Source: Azoarcus sp. DD4
Lineage (GTDB): Bacteria > Pseudomonadota > Gammaproteobacteria > Burkholderiales > Rhodocyclaceae
Direction: 5' to 3'
Assembly: GCF_006496635.1 (NCBI RefSeq)
Contig: NZ_CP022958.1
Span: 5,208,001 to 5,272,000, forward strand
Length of the DNA: 64,000 nucleotides
Part shown: in pieces, positions 56,420-64,000 of the stretch
How the letters are laid out: each line of letters begins with the position of its first letter
Numbering within the stretch: position 1 is the first letter of the stretch
The notes under the pieces: model-generated
What the model saw: the letters and a program-made list of their open reading frames with translations, nothing else
The model's database searches: none
What the model was told of the DNA's origin: nothing
Position numbers and translations under genes: made by a program

Positions 56420-58492
56420 GTGGCAGATCAAACCCAATTCGAGCTGATCACCCCGCTGGGCGACAACGTGCTGGTATTCCATGCGCTGGAAGCCGCCGAA
56501 GCCCTGTCGCGCGTCAGTGAATACGAGATCGACTGCCTGTCGGACAAGACCGACATCGACCTCGACGCCATCCTGGGCAAGCAGGTCAGCCTGCGCCTGA
56601 TGCTGCCCACCGGCGGCAAGCGCTTCTTCAGCGGCTACGTCATCCGCTTCGCCCACACCGGCACGCTGGGCCGCTTCCAGACCTACCGCGCCAGCCTGCG
56701 CCCATGGCCGTGGTTCCTCAGCCGCACCGCCGACTGCCGCATCTTCCAGGCGATGACGGTGCCCGACATCGTCAAGCAGGTCTTCGCCGACCACGGCGTC
56801 GCCGACTTCCGCATCGCCCTGAGCGGCCAGTACCGCAAGCGCGACTACTGCGTGCAGTACCGCGAGACCGACCTCGACTTCGTCAGCCGACTGCTGGAAG
56901 AAGAAGGCATCTACTACTTCTTCGAGCACGACGAGAACAAGAACACGCTGGTGCTGGCCGACGCCTACGCCGCCCACAGCAGCGTCGCCGACTACGCTGA
57001 AATCGAATTCGTCGAGAACCGCCAGGGCGGCGCCGACGAGCTGGGCTTCGTCAGCAGCTGGGCCTTCGAGCGTCAGGTGATGCCCGGCAAGGTCATGCTG
57101 CGCGACTACGACTTCACCAAGCCCTCGGTGCGGCTGGAAGCCTCGGCGGTGGTGCCGCGCGAACACGACGAAGGCAAGCACGAGGTGTTCGATTACCCCG
57201 GCGAATTCGACCAGGCCGGCGACGGCCGCCACTACGCGCAGGTGCGTATCGACGAACAGCACGCCCAGTTCGAGCTGGCCCAGGCGCAGACCAGCGCACG
57301 CGGGTTGGCGGTCGGCCACCTGTTCAAGCTCGCCGGCCACGTGCGGCGTGACCAGAACCGCGAATACCTCATCACCGCCGCCCAGTTGCGCGTCGTCGCC
57401 GAAGGCCACGAATCCACCGCCGCCGCCGGCAGCCTGTTCGACTGCCGCTTCACCGCGCTCAGCAGCCGTCAGGACTACCGCCCGCCACGGCTCACCCCGC
57501 GGCCGCGGGTCAAGGGGCCGCAGACCGCGGTGGTAGTCGGCCCAGCCGGCGACGAGATCCACACCGACCAGTACGGCCGGGTGAAGGTGCAGTTCCACTG
57601 GGACCGCTACGGCAAGAAGGACGAACACAGCTCGTGCTGGATCCGCGTGTCGCACCCGTGGGCCGGCAAGAACTGGGGCTTCATCGCCATCCCGCGCATC
57701 GGCCAGGAAGTGATCGTCGAATTCCTCGAAGGCGACCCCGACCAGCCCATCATCACCGGCCGGGTGTACAACGCCGAGCAGATGCCGCCCTACGAGCTGC
57801 CGGCCAACATGACCCAGACCGGCATCAAGACGCGCTCCACGCTCGCCGGCGGCACCGAGAACTTCAACGAGATCCGCTTCGAGGACAAGAAGGGCGATGA
57901 ACAGCTCTTCATCCACGCCGAGAAGAACCAGGACATCGAGGTCGAGAACGACGAGACCCACTGGGTGGGCAACGATCGCACCAAGAACATCGACCACAAC
58001 GAGACGGTCACCGTCGGCAACGACCGCAAGGAATCGGTCGGCAACAACGAAACCATCAGCATCGGCAACAACCGCACCGAATCGGTGGGCGCCAACGAAA
58101 CCGTCTCGGTGGGTGGCAACCGCGCCGAGAGCGTGGGCCAGAACGAATCGGTATCGGTTGGTGCAGACCGCGACATGGCGGTGGGTGGCAACGAGGTCTA
58201 CGACATCGGCAAGGACCACACCGTCACCGTCGGCGCCAACCAGCAGCTCGATGTGGGCAAGGGGCGCAATACCAGTATCGGCACCGACGACAAGCTGCAG
58301 ATCGGCAAGACCCTGGTGATCGAGGCCGGCGACGAGATCACCATCAAGACCGGCAACGCCAGCATCACGATGAAGAAGAACGGCACGATCACCATCAAGG
58401 GCAAGGACATCACCATCGACGGCAGCGGCAAGATCGGCATCAAGGCTGCCGCCGACGTGGTGATCAAGGGCGCCAAGATCGCCCAGAACTGA
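56420..58492 (+). CDS. vgrG: T6SS spike protein VgrG
   Basis: A 690-residue VgrG. The gp27-like part covers about residues 1-370 (RYRETDLDFVSRLLEEEGIYYFFEH is the characteristic phrase, about 145-170), the gp5 OB fold about 375-470 (DQYGRVKVQFHWDRYGKKDE, SCWIRVSHPWAG, IPRIGQEVIVEFLEGDPDQPIITGRVYN), then a C-terminal needle of short repeats. From about residue 510 to 620 the sequence alternates VGN/VGAN-x-x-x-x-V-x-VG units, a triple beta-helix. It forms the puncturing tip that carries effectors. GTG start at 56420; first gene of a nine-gene cargo operon, with the DUF2169 gene eight bases downstream. No lysozyme or other toxin domain is fused. Confidence 0.95.
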   Translation: MADQTQFELITPLGDNVLVFHALEAAEALSRVSEYEIDCLSDKTDIDLDAILGKQVSLRLMLPTGGKRFFSGYVIRFAHTGTLGRFQTYRASLRPWPWFLSRTADCRIFQAMTVPDIVKQVFADHGVADFRIALSGQYRKRDYCVQYRETDLDFVSRLLEEEGIYYFFEHDENKNTLVLADAYAAHSSVADYAEIEFVENRQGGADELGFVSSWAFERQVMPGKVMLRDYDFTKPSVRLEASAVVPREHDEGKHEVFDYPGEFDQAGDGRHYAQVRIDEQHAQFELAQAQTSARGLAVGHLFKLAGHVRRDQNREYLITAAQLRVVAEGHESTAAAGSLFDCRFTALSSRQDYRPPRLTPRPRVKGPQTAVVVGPAGDEIHTDQYGRVKVQFHWDRYGKKDEHSSCWIRVSHPWAGKNWGFIAIPRIGQEVIVEFLEGDPDQPIITGRVYNAEQMPPYELPANMTQTGIKTRSTLAGGTENFNEIRFEDKKGDEQLFIHAEKNQDIEVENDETHWVGNDRTKNIDHNETVTVGNDRKESVGNNETISIGNNRTESVGANETVSVGGNRAESVGQNESVSVGADRDMAVGGNEVYDIGKDHTVTVGANQQLDVGKGRNTSIGTDDKLQIGKTLVIEAGDEITIKTGNASITMKKNGTITIKGKDITIDGSGKIGIKAAADVVIKGAKIAQN

Positions 58493-58500
58493 TCGCCGCC

Positions 58501-59535
58501 ATGCTGCAGGTCGTCAACCCCACACCCCTTCCCGCCGTGCTCTCGGTCTTCGCCGACCCGGATGGCGTGGAGTGCGCCTATGCCGCCGTCAAGGCCAGCT
58601 TCGACCTTTCGTCGGGCGTGCCGCGGCTGGCCGGGCGCCAGGCCAACTTCCTCGCCGCGGATGTCTATTGGGGCGACCCGGACACCAGCAGCGTGCGCGC
58701 CGCCGCCGACCTCACCCTCGCCAAGCCGGGCACCGACGTGCTGCTGCTCGGCCGTGCCGTCGCGCCGTCGGGGCCGGTGCGCAGCATGGCGGTGGATATC
58801 CGCGTCGGTCCGCTGCGGCGCCAGCTGCAGGTGTTCGGCGACCGTCGCTGGGTGCGCACCGAACAGGGCTGGGCGATCTCCGCCGCGGAGCCCTTCGAGC
58901 GCATGCCGCTGCGCTGGGAACTGGCGTTCGGCGGCTGCGCCGCGGCGGCCGACGGCGCGGCGCCGGAATACGACCCGCGCAACCCCGTCGGCCGCGGTTT
59001 CGTCGGTAGCGCCGAGACCGACATCGCCGGCCGGGCGCTGCCCAACATCGAAGACCCGGACGCACTGATCGTCACCCCGGCGGACCGTCCGCCGCCCGCC
59101 GGCTGCGCGCCGGTTGCGGCTGGCTGGCAGCCGCGCCTCGGCTGGGCGGGCACCTATGACGCAGCCTGGCAGGCCGGGCGCGCGCCCTACCTGCCGCAGG
59201 ACTTCGACCCCCGCTTCTTCAACGTCGCCGCGCCCGGCCTGGTCGCGCCGGAACACCTCGTCGGCGGCGAAGCGGTGGACATCACCGGCTGCACCGCCGG
59301 CGCGCCGCTGCGCTTCACGCTGCCGCGGCTGGTGATCGCGCTGCAGTGGGATTTCGACGGCCGCCAGATCCCCGCGCGACCGCTGCTCGACACCGTGCTG
59401 ATCGAGCCCGACCAAGGCCGCCTGCAGATGGTATGGCGGGCCCGACTGGCGGTGGACAAGAAACTCCCGCGGCTGCGCCAGGTTACGGTGGCTGCCAGAC
59501 TCGACAAGGAGCAGGCCGATGACCCAGGTCGGTGA
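58501..59535 (+). CDS. DUF2169 T6SS adaptor/chaperone
   Basis: A 344-residue protein of the DUF2169 family, found next to vgrG and PAAR-like DUF4150 genes and proposed to load effectors on the spike. Recognisable phrases are VFADPDGVECAYAAVKASFDL (about residues 16-36), TDVLLLGRAVAP, MAVDIRVGPLRRQLQVFGDRRW, PFERMPLRWELAFGG (about 131-145) and NPVGRGFV. Cytoplasmic, no signal peptide. The stop codon region overlaps the following effector gene by 17 bases, evidence that effector and adaptor are made together. Together with the DUF4150 protein four genes downstream this defines the delivery route. Confidence 0.9.
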   Translation: MLQVVNPTPLPAVLSVFADPDGVECAYAAVKASFDLSSGVPRLAGRQANFLAADVYWGDPDTSSVRAAADLTLAKPGTDVLLLGRAVAPSGPVRSMAVDIRVGPLRRQLQVFGDRRWVRTEQGWAISAAEPFERMPLRWELAFGGCAAAADGAAPEYDPRNPVGRGFVGSAETDIAGRALPNIEDPDALIVTPADRPPPAGCAPVAAGWQPRLGWAGTYDAAWQAGRAPYLPQDFDPRFFNVAAPGLVAPEHLVGGEAVDITGCTAGAPLRFTLPRLVIALQWDFDGRQIPARPLLDTVLIEPDQGRLQMVWRARLAVDKKLPRLRQVTVAARLDKEQADDPGR

Positions 59536-60253
59536 GGCCGTGCTGGTCGCCATGCTGTCGGCCGACGAGAAGGACGGCAAGTGCGAATTCCAGCCCGACC
59601 AGAAGCAGTGGAAGGCCAATCTCGACGGCGACGCCGCGACGCTCGGTCGTAACATGGGCAACCAGCCGAAGAACGCCGCCCGGGAAGCGGATCTTTCCGC
59701 CTCCTGCTGGCCCTCGCAAGCCCACCACCTGATCCCGCACCTCACGCTGAAGAGCCACCGCGTGGCGCAGTGGCTCAAGGAAGGTAGCGTGATCTACGGC
59801 GACACCCGCTACGACGTCGACCACCGCAACAACGGCAAGTGGATGCCCTACGCCTCCAGCCTGGCCGAATGGCATACCGCCGCCGCCACGCCAGCGCAGA
59901 TCGGCCACAACCGCTCGCTGATGTTCAAGGTCATGCAGCTCGCGCAAATCCAGATGCACCAGGGCAAGCACAGCAGCTCGAACACCTATGGCATCGGCGA
60001 ATGCGCCTACAAGGAATGCGTCAAGAAGTACCTGGACAAGATCGCGAACCACGCCGTTTCGCACTACAAGAAGCAGCCACCCTGCGAGGACTGCAAGGGT
60101 AAGAAGCAGGCCGACAAGCTGCCCCCGCGCGACAACATGGTGCGCTACGTCGACAAGGCCTCGGCCTTGCTGGAACAGGACATCAACTGCTGCCGGATCT
60201 TCGTGTCGCGCATCGCGGCCGAATTCGCCCAGGCCGGCGGCTTTACCGCGTGA
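59519..60253 (+). CDS. AHH-type nuclease effector of the T6SS cargo operon
   Basis: A 244-residue toxin candidate. Residues about 60-165 carry an AHH-nuclease pattern: AHHLIPHLTLKSH (His-His about residue 63), YDVDHRNNGKWMPYASS (the N-G-x-x-[LM]-P box), and MHQGKHSSSNTYGIG with the downstream helix YKECVKKYLDKI, matching the family layout H-H...N-G-LP...H-x-x-x-H...Y...L. This HNH/Endo VII-like group cuts nucleic acid. Four Cys in the tail (CEDC, INCC) may bind zinc. RBS AAGGAG precedes ATG 59519. It overlaps its immunity gene (GTGA). It has no PAAR or VgrG fusion, so it probably rides with DUF2169/DUF4150. Confidence 0.8.
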   Translation: MTQVGEAVLVAMLSADEKDGKCEFQPDQKQWKANLDGDAATLGRNMGNQPKNAAREADLSASCWPSQAHHLIPHLTLKSHRVAQWLKEGSVIYGDTRYDVDHRNNGKWMPYASSLAEWHTAAATPAQIGHNRSLMFKVMQLAQIQMHQGKHSSSNTYGIGECAYKECVKKYLDKIANHAVSHYKKQPPCEDCKGKKQADKLPPRDNMVRYVDKASALLEQDINCCRIFVSRIAAEFAQAGGFTA

Positions 60254-60807
60254 GCATACGAGGACCCGACGTGACGTACTTCAGAATGAGCCGCCTCATC
60301 GACCCCAACGGGGCGGGGCTCTACGCGGTCAGCCACTTCATGACCGAGTTCAAGACCGGCCACCGCTTCGACGCCGACTTCGTGCCGCCGCTGGTGGTCC
60401 AGCTCGACCCCGAGCTGCCGAACGGCAAGCTGCCCACCTTTTTCGAGTCGCCCGCCTGGATCGGCACCCGCTCCTTCCACGCCACCCTGCTTGCCGCCGG
60501 CGTCGCCAACGTCGAGGCCAGTCCGGTCGAGATGCACGACGATGTGAACAACCGGGTCATCCACGATTACCTGCTGCTCAACATCGTCGGCCGCGTCGCC
60601 TGCGTGGACATGGCGAGGTCGGAGATCCGCTCGCTCGGCGACGGCATGAACATCATAGACAGGCTGGTCATCGACCCCGCCCGCGTGCCCGACCTCGACC
60701 TCTTCGTCGCCGATGAGGACACCGACTGCATGATCGTCAGCGAACGTCTGCAGCGCCACATCGCCGCCGCCGGCTACGGCGACATCCGTTTCGAATCGCT
60801 CGACTAG
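60250..60807 (+). CDS. Imm11/DUF1629-like immunity protein
   Basis: Up to 185 residues. The ending ARVPDLDLFVADEDTDCMIVSERLQRHIAAAGYGDIRF follows the DUF1629/Imm11 pattern, a hydrophobic helix-and-strand block after ...LFV...; the earlier NRVIHDYLLLNIVGRVACVD is also typical. Immunity proteins of this group protect against nuclease or ADP-ribosylating type toxins. Overlap with the AHH effector stop (GTGA) strongly suggests it neutralises that toxin. The GTG at 60250 was used; a GTG at 60271 with CGAGGA upstream would shorten it by seven residues. Cytoplasmic. Confidence 0.75.
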   Translation: MSIRGPDVTYFRMSRLIDPNGAGLYAVSHFMTEFKTGHRFDADFVPPLVVQLDPELPNGKLPTFFESPAWIGTRSFHATLLAAGVANVEASPVEMHDDVNNRVIHDYLLLNIVGRVACVDMARSEIRSLGDGMNIIDRLVIDPARVPDLDLFVADEDTDCMIVSERLQRHIAAAGYGDIRFESLD

Positions 60808-60822
60808 CGCCATACCGGCACC

Positions 60823-61869
60823 ATGACGATCGTGATCCTCGGCGCCGGCTGCATCACCCCGATCGGACTCGGCCTGGCCGAGACCGCCGCGGCGGCACGG
60901 GCGCGCGTCGCCCGCCTGCGCGAAATCGCCATGCGCGACCGCCGCGGCGAGGCCTTCGTCGCCGGCAGCGTGCCCGACGACGGCCTGCCCGCGCTCGCAC
61001 CGGCGCTGGCCGCGGCCGGTCTGCAGCCGCGCGAGGCACGCATGCTGCGGCTCGCCCACGCCGCACTGGCGGAGACGCTGGCCGTCCTGCCGGACGATAC
61101 CGGCCCGGTGCCGCTGCTGCTGGGCCTGCCCGAGCACCACGCGCTGCAAGCCATCGCACCCGCCGACTTCCTCCGCCGCCTGGCGCTGCAAAGCGCGGCT
61201 CCGCTGGACCTCGCGCACAGCGTCGCCGTCACCCGCGGCCGCGCCGCCGGGCTGATGGCGCTGCGACAGGCAGCCGCACGGCTGGCAGCAGGCGAAACCC
61301 GCTACATCCTGGTGGGCGGCGTGGACAGCCTGCTCGACCTCTACGTGCTCGACACCCTGGCCATGGACGGCCGCATCGGCAGCACCGCCAACGGCGACGG
61401 ATTCCGCCCGGGCGAAGGCGCGGCCTTCCTGCTGCTCGCCGCGCCCGGCTGCGGTGGAAAGGCGCTGGCTACGGTCGCCGGTGCGGCAAACGGTTTCGAG
61501 CCGGGCCACCTCTACGCCGAAGCGCCCTACCTCGGCGAAGGGCTGGCGGCAACAGTCGGCGGCCTGTTCGCGCAGATCACGCCCCCGGCGCCGGTGGCAT
61601 GTACCTATTCGTCCTTCAACGGCGAGCGCTACTGGGCGCGTGAATTCAGCGTCGCGCGCCTGCGCAATGCGGCGCACTTCGCCGACGCCATGCTGATGGA
61701 GCACCCGGCCGAATGCTGCGGCGATCTCGGCGCCGCCCACGGCCCGCTGCTGGCGGCGCTTGCCGCCCACGGACTGGCCGGCGGCTACCGACCGGGCCCC
61801 TGCCTGGTCTATGCTTCGTCCGACCGCGGCGACCGCGCCGCGGCCCTGCTCGCCGCCGTCGCCGGCTGA
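60823..61869 (+). CDS. Catalytically decayed beta-ketoacyl-synthase-like protein (T6SS-associated)
   Basis: A 348-residue thiolase-fold protein resembling KAS enzymes (start MTIVILGAGCITPIGLGLAETA, then VGGVDSLLDLYVLDTLAMDGRIGS and GFRPGEGAAFLLLA). The active-site Cys position (usual TACA[ST]GL) reads RGRAAGL here, putting Arg at about residue 140, and the two His positions appear as non-His (about CTYSSFNGERY and PAECCGDLGAAHG). Similar inactive KAS-like proteins travel with T6SS cargo operons; a structural or effector-processing role is inferred, not synthesis. It sits between the immunity and PAAR-like genes, 15 and 17 bases from its neighbours. Confidence 0.75.
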   Translation: MTIVILGAGCITPIGLGLAETAAAARARVARLREIAMRDRRGEAFVAGSVPDDGLPALAPALAAAGLQPREARMLRLAHAALAETLAVLPDDTGPVPLLLGLPEHHALQAIAPADFLRRLALQSAAPLDLAHSVAVTRGRAAGLMALRQAAARLAAGETRYILVGGVDSLLDLYVLDTLAMDGRIGSTANGDGFRPGEGAAFLLLAAPGCGGKALATVAGAANGFEPGHLYAEAPYLGEGLAATVGGLFAQITPPAPVACTYSSFNGERYWAREFSVARLRNAAHFADAMLMEHPAECCGDLGAAHGPLLAALAAHGLAGGYRPGPCLVYASSDRGDRAAALLAAVAG

Positions 61870-61886
61870 CCCCACCGGAGCCCGCC

Positions 61887-62264
61887 ATGCCCTGCACCGT
61901 CCACAACATCAAGGGATTCGCGCACAAGACCAGCAACGGCGTGAGCATGGTCTTCCCCGACGTCTGCAACACGCCCTCGCCCGGCGGCCCCATTCCCATC
62001 CCCTACCCCAACATCGGCAAGTCGTCGGACACCACCGCCGGCACCACCACCGTCAAGGCCGACGGCAGCATGGTGATGGTGAAGGGCGCCAAGTACATGA
62101 TGAGCGCGGGCGACGAGCCGGGCACCGCAGGTGGCGTGATCTCCGGCACCTTCAAGCAGGAGTGCGAGTTCCTGATGTACTCCTTCGACGTCATGCTGGA
62201 CGGCAAGAACGTCTGCCGCATGGGCGACCCGCTGTGGCACAACAAGAAGAACATCTGCGGGTGA
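61887..62264 (+). CDS. PAAR-like DUF4150 spike tip protein
   Basis: A 125-residue DUF4150 protein. The PAAR-like pattern is CNTPSPGGPIPIPYPNIGKSSDT (about residues 29-51), VMVKGAKYMMSAGDEPGTAGG (about 64-84) and VCRMGDPLWHNKKN near the end, with Cys/His residues that can bind zinc at the tip. It would cap the VgrG trimer and help load cargo with the DUF2169 adaptor. ATG 61887 gives MPCTVHNIKGF; upstream in-frame sequence belongs to the KAS-like gene's shadow. Full-length and unfused, so the effector is a separate protein. Confidence 0.88.
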   Translation: MPCTVHNIKGFAHKTSNGVSMVFPDVCNTPSPGGPIPIPYPNIGKSSDTTAGTTTVKADGSMVMVKGAKYMMSAGDEPGTAGGVISGTFKQECEFLMYSFDVMLDGKNVCRMGDPLWHNKKNICG

Positions 62265-62268
62265 CACG

Positions 62269-62604
62269 ATGACTCAGCTGGGCGAACTGGTTGCAATCGG
62301 CCTGATCAAGGAACTCGACAACGGCGTGTGGCTGCCGGGCAAGCTCCCGGTGGACGGCAACGGTCTCAACCTGTGGGGCTCGGCATCGACCAGCCTGCCC
62401 GACAAGGACGACGTCGGCCGCAAGAAGGTGGTACGCGGCAGGGGCAGCGACCGGTGGTCCTACACACCGCTGTCCGGCCCGCGCGCCGGCAATCCCGGCG
62501 CCAACGCCGGCGGCTCGGTGATGACAGCCACGCTCGGCACCACGCTCATGGCCGCCAACATCGACACCTTGCGCTTCGTCCCCGCCGACGAATGGACATT
62601 CTGA
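62269..62604 (+). CDS. Small T6SS-operon hypothetical protein
   Basis: A 111-residue protein four bases after the DUF4150 gene. I do not recognise it. It is Gly-rich (GLNLWGSASTSLPDKDDVG, GPRAGNPGANAGG) with a short C-terminal strand FVPADEWTF; no signal peptide or membrane helix. Secondary structure looks mostly loop and beta, compatible with a small spike-associated or structural accessory. Position between PAAR-like and DUF6484 genes and tight spacing make it a real member of the cargo operon. No catalytic motif is visible. Confidence 0.7.
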   Translation: MTQLGELVAIGLIKELDNGVWLPGKLPVDGNGLNLWGSASTSLPDKDDVGRKKVVRGRGSDRWSYTPLSGPRAGNPGANAGGSVMTATLGTTLMAANIDTLRFVPADEWTF

Positions 62605-62626
62605 TCACGCCCCCGGGAGACCCGCG

Positions 62627-63061
62627 ATGAGCACGCACCGAGTTGCCCTGCTGGCCGACAACCAGCCCACCGCCGGCGCCGACCCGGCCGCCGGCCCCGT
62701 GCGCGGGCAACTGCTCGCCATCGAAAGCGACGGCTGGCTGCTGGTCGCGGTCGCCGGCCGCGACCCCTGGCGCTGCCTGTGCCTGGAAGGCAAGCCGCTC
62801 GACGTCGGCGACAGCGTGCTGGTGCTGCCGCCGGGCGGCGCCGGGCCGGGCGTGGTGCTCGGCCGCATCGGCCCCTATCGCGACGCGCAACCGCAGGCGC
62901 GCCTGACGCTGGAAGCCACCGAGGTGCTGACACTCAAGTGCGGCGATGTCTCCATCGACCTGCGCGCCGCCGACGGCAAACTGATGCTGCGCGGCGACGA
63001 CGTGCTGCTGCGCGCCAGGGGCACCCAGCGTATCCGCGCCGGCAACGTCGCCATCAACTGA
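62627..63061 (+). CDS. DUF6484-like T6SS accessory protein
   Basis: A 144-residue beta-rich protein. The pattern GQLLAIESDGWLLVAVAGRD...LDVGDSVLVLPPGG...GVVLGRIG (about residues 27-85) fits DUF6484-type small accessory proteins found in VgrG operons; a second beta segment (VLTLKCGDVSIDLRAADGKLMLRGDDVLLRARG) reads like two or three turns of the VgrG needle repeats, suggesting it may stack on or extend the spike. RBS GGGAGA precedes ATG 62627. Five bases separate it from the next gene. Exact role unknown. Confidence 0.75.
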   Translation: MSTHRVALLADNQPTAGADPAAGPVRGQLLAIESDGWLLVAVAGRDPWRCLCLEGKPLDVGDSVLVLPPGGAGPGVVLGRIGPYRDAQPQARLTLEATEVLTLKCGDVSIDLRAADGKLMLRGDDVLLRARGTQRIRAGNVAIN

Positions 63062-63066
63062 CGCCC

Positions 63067-64000
63067 ATGGTCGCAATCGCTCCACTGCACCGCCACCGGC
63101 ACTTCATGCCGGAACTCGCGCTCACCCACGCCGAAGAACTCGCCTACCTGTGGAGCCGACGCCGTGCCGCGGTGCATTCCGAGACGCTGACGCTGCGCGA
63201 CCTCCAGCACCTGCACGAACGCATCGACGCCCACCTGCAGGGCATGCTGGTCGCCGGCCGCGAACTGCCGGCGCTGCTCGGCGAGTGGCTCGCATCCGAC
63301 GACCGCGACGAGGTCTTCGCCATCGCCTGCGCCCTGCTGCGCGGCGGCGAACCGGCACAGGCCGCCATGGTGGTCGACAGCTTCCGCAGCGCCACCGGCA
63401 GCCGGCTCGACGGCCTGCGCGACGCGCTCGGTGCGGCCCCCCAGACCCACACCGAAGCCGCCCTGCGCAGCGCCCTGACCGGTGACGATCCGGCGCGTGC
63501 GGCCGCCGCGGCCGCCGCGCTCGCGACCCAGCGCCGTCTCGCCGCCGACGACGCCGCGCTGGCCCGGCTGCTGCAGGCCGAAGCACCGGCCGTCGCCGGC
63601 CTCGCCTGGCGCGCACTGACACTGATCGACTCCGCCACCAGCTCGCCGCCACCCTATCGCGAAGCCCTGCGCCGACCGCAGGCCGAGCTGCGCGGCGCCG
63701 TCCTCGCCGCCGCCAGCTGGCGCGGCGAAGCCTGGGTCGCGCAGGCGGCACGCCAGCTGGCCGAAGCCGGCGATCCGGTCGGGCTCGATTTCTGGGCGGC
63801 GGTCGGCGACACCGCTGCGACAGCGCCCTGGACCGCGCTGCTGGCCGCCCAGACCGCGCCGCGCCGCTGCGCCCTGCTCGGCCGCGCCGGCCATCCGGAC
63901 GGGATAGAGCCGCTGATCACAATGATGGCCGCCGCCGAACCGCTCACCGCCGCCGCGGCCGGCACCGCCTTCAGCCGCCTCACCGGGCTGGAGGTCGACG
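63067..64000 (+). CDS. TIGR02270 family T6SS accessory protein, N-terminal part
   Basis: The first 311 codons are in the window; the gene runs off the right edge. The opening MVAIAPLHRHRHFMPELALTHAEELAYLW, then ERIDAHLQGMLVAG and a series of helical hairpins (Ala/Leu-rich, about residues 65-300) match the TIGR02270 family of HEAT-like repeat proteins that accompany VgrG, DUF2169 and DUF4150 in T6SS operons. No signal peptide. The repeated helical units suggest a scaffold. Its role is unassigned; the full length is typically about 400 residues. Confidence 0.82.
   Translation, partial: MVAIAPLHRHRHFMPELALTHAEELAYLWSRRRAAVHSETLTLRDLQHLHERIDAHLQGMLVAGRELPALLGEWLASDDRDEVFAIACALLRGGEPAQAAMVVDSFRSATGSRLDGLRDALGAAPQTHTEAALRSALTGDDPARAAAAAAALATQRRLAADDAALARLLQAEAPAVAGLAWRALTLIDSATSSPPPYREALRRPQAELRGAVLAAASWRGEAWVAQAARQLAEAGDPVGLDFWAAVGDTAATAPWTALLAAQTAPRRCALLGRAGHPDGIEPLITMMAAAEPLTAAAAGTAFSRLTGLEVD

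Noticed and set aside
57940..58270. Regular short repeats resembling a CRISPR or satellite array
   Set aside because: The periodicity is in the protein (beta-helix needle of VgrG), in frame, and there are no spacers of constant length.

Overview
The window looks like chromosome of a high-GC betaproteobacterium, most likely Rhodocyclales of the Azoarcus/Thauera/Aromatoleum type. The grounds are very GC-rich codon use, a PEP-CTERM protein, a periplasmic quinoprotein dehydrogenase with its cytochrome c, sigma-54-controlled catabolism, RecBCD, and a type VI secretion (T6SS) VgrG island. This assignment is inference from gene content; no rRNA is present. I saw no tRNA, rRNA, IS element, CRISPR array or prophage. 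The density is high, with many 1-4 nt overlaps.

Layout. 1-6.3 kb: oxyanion (molybdate/tungstate) uptake, comprising the tail of an ABC ATPase, a TupA-like binding protein in an operon with a TonB-dependent receptor, modB, modA and two small unknowns. 6.5-10.6 kb: an AsmA-family protein and a dual PAS/GGDEF/EAL protein. 10.7-16.4 kb: recD and recB; their partner recC lies 15 kb away at 31.4-34.9 kb. 16.4-23.3 kb: a polyamine-flavoured membrane locus. Its minus-strand arm has a DUF350 membrane protein, an SPFH/SHOCT protein, a DUF4178 zinc-ribbon protein, a 52-residue membrane peptide and SpeD. Its plus-strand arm has a membrane-anchored SpeE-like aminopropyltransferase and a Tat-lipoprotein flavin amine oxidase. 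This is my main candidate for an undescribed system. 23.5-31.4 kb: a second TonB receptor, a methyltransferase, ThpR, an SRPBCC protein, an alkaline phosphatase with a His-rich tail plus a His-rich neighbour, and an enoyl-CoA hydratase.

35-43.7 kb is mixed housekeeping and unknowns: a PEP-CTERM protein, an unknown gene pair, a divergent LysR/D-malate (tartrate) dehydrogenase pair, an MFS transporter behind a 10-codon leader, MarC/DUF3820, and a helicase with a decayed NERD-like domain. 43.7-56.3 kb is a catabolic regulon. A PQQ alcohol dehydrogenase, its cytochrome c and an outer-membrane SphA-like protein run leftward. A TPP-dependent acetoin-dehydrogenase-type complex (E1 alpha, E1 beta, a split E2, a lipoate ligase), a Tat subunit, a GMC oxidoreductase and a VOC protein run rightward. 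Between them lie two back-to-back sigma-54 promoters and two perfect palindromes that could be shared activator sites; the AcoR-type activator gene closes the cluster. A coherent reading is periplasmic oxidation of a diol or alcohol (for example 2,3-butanediol) followed by thiolytic cleavage of the resulting ketol.

56.4-64 kb is a T6SS cargo operon: vgrG, a DUF2169 adaptor, an AHH-type nuclease effector, an Imm11-like immunity protein, a catalytically decayed ketosynthase-like protein, a PAAR-like DUF4150 protein, two small accessory proteins and a TIGR02270 protein that runs off the window.
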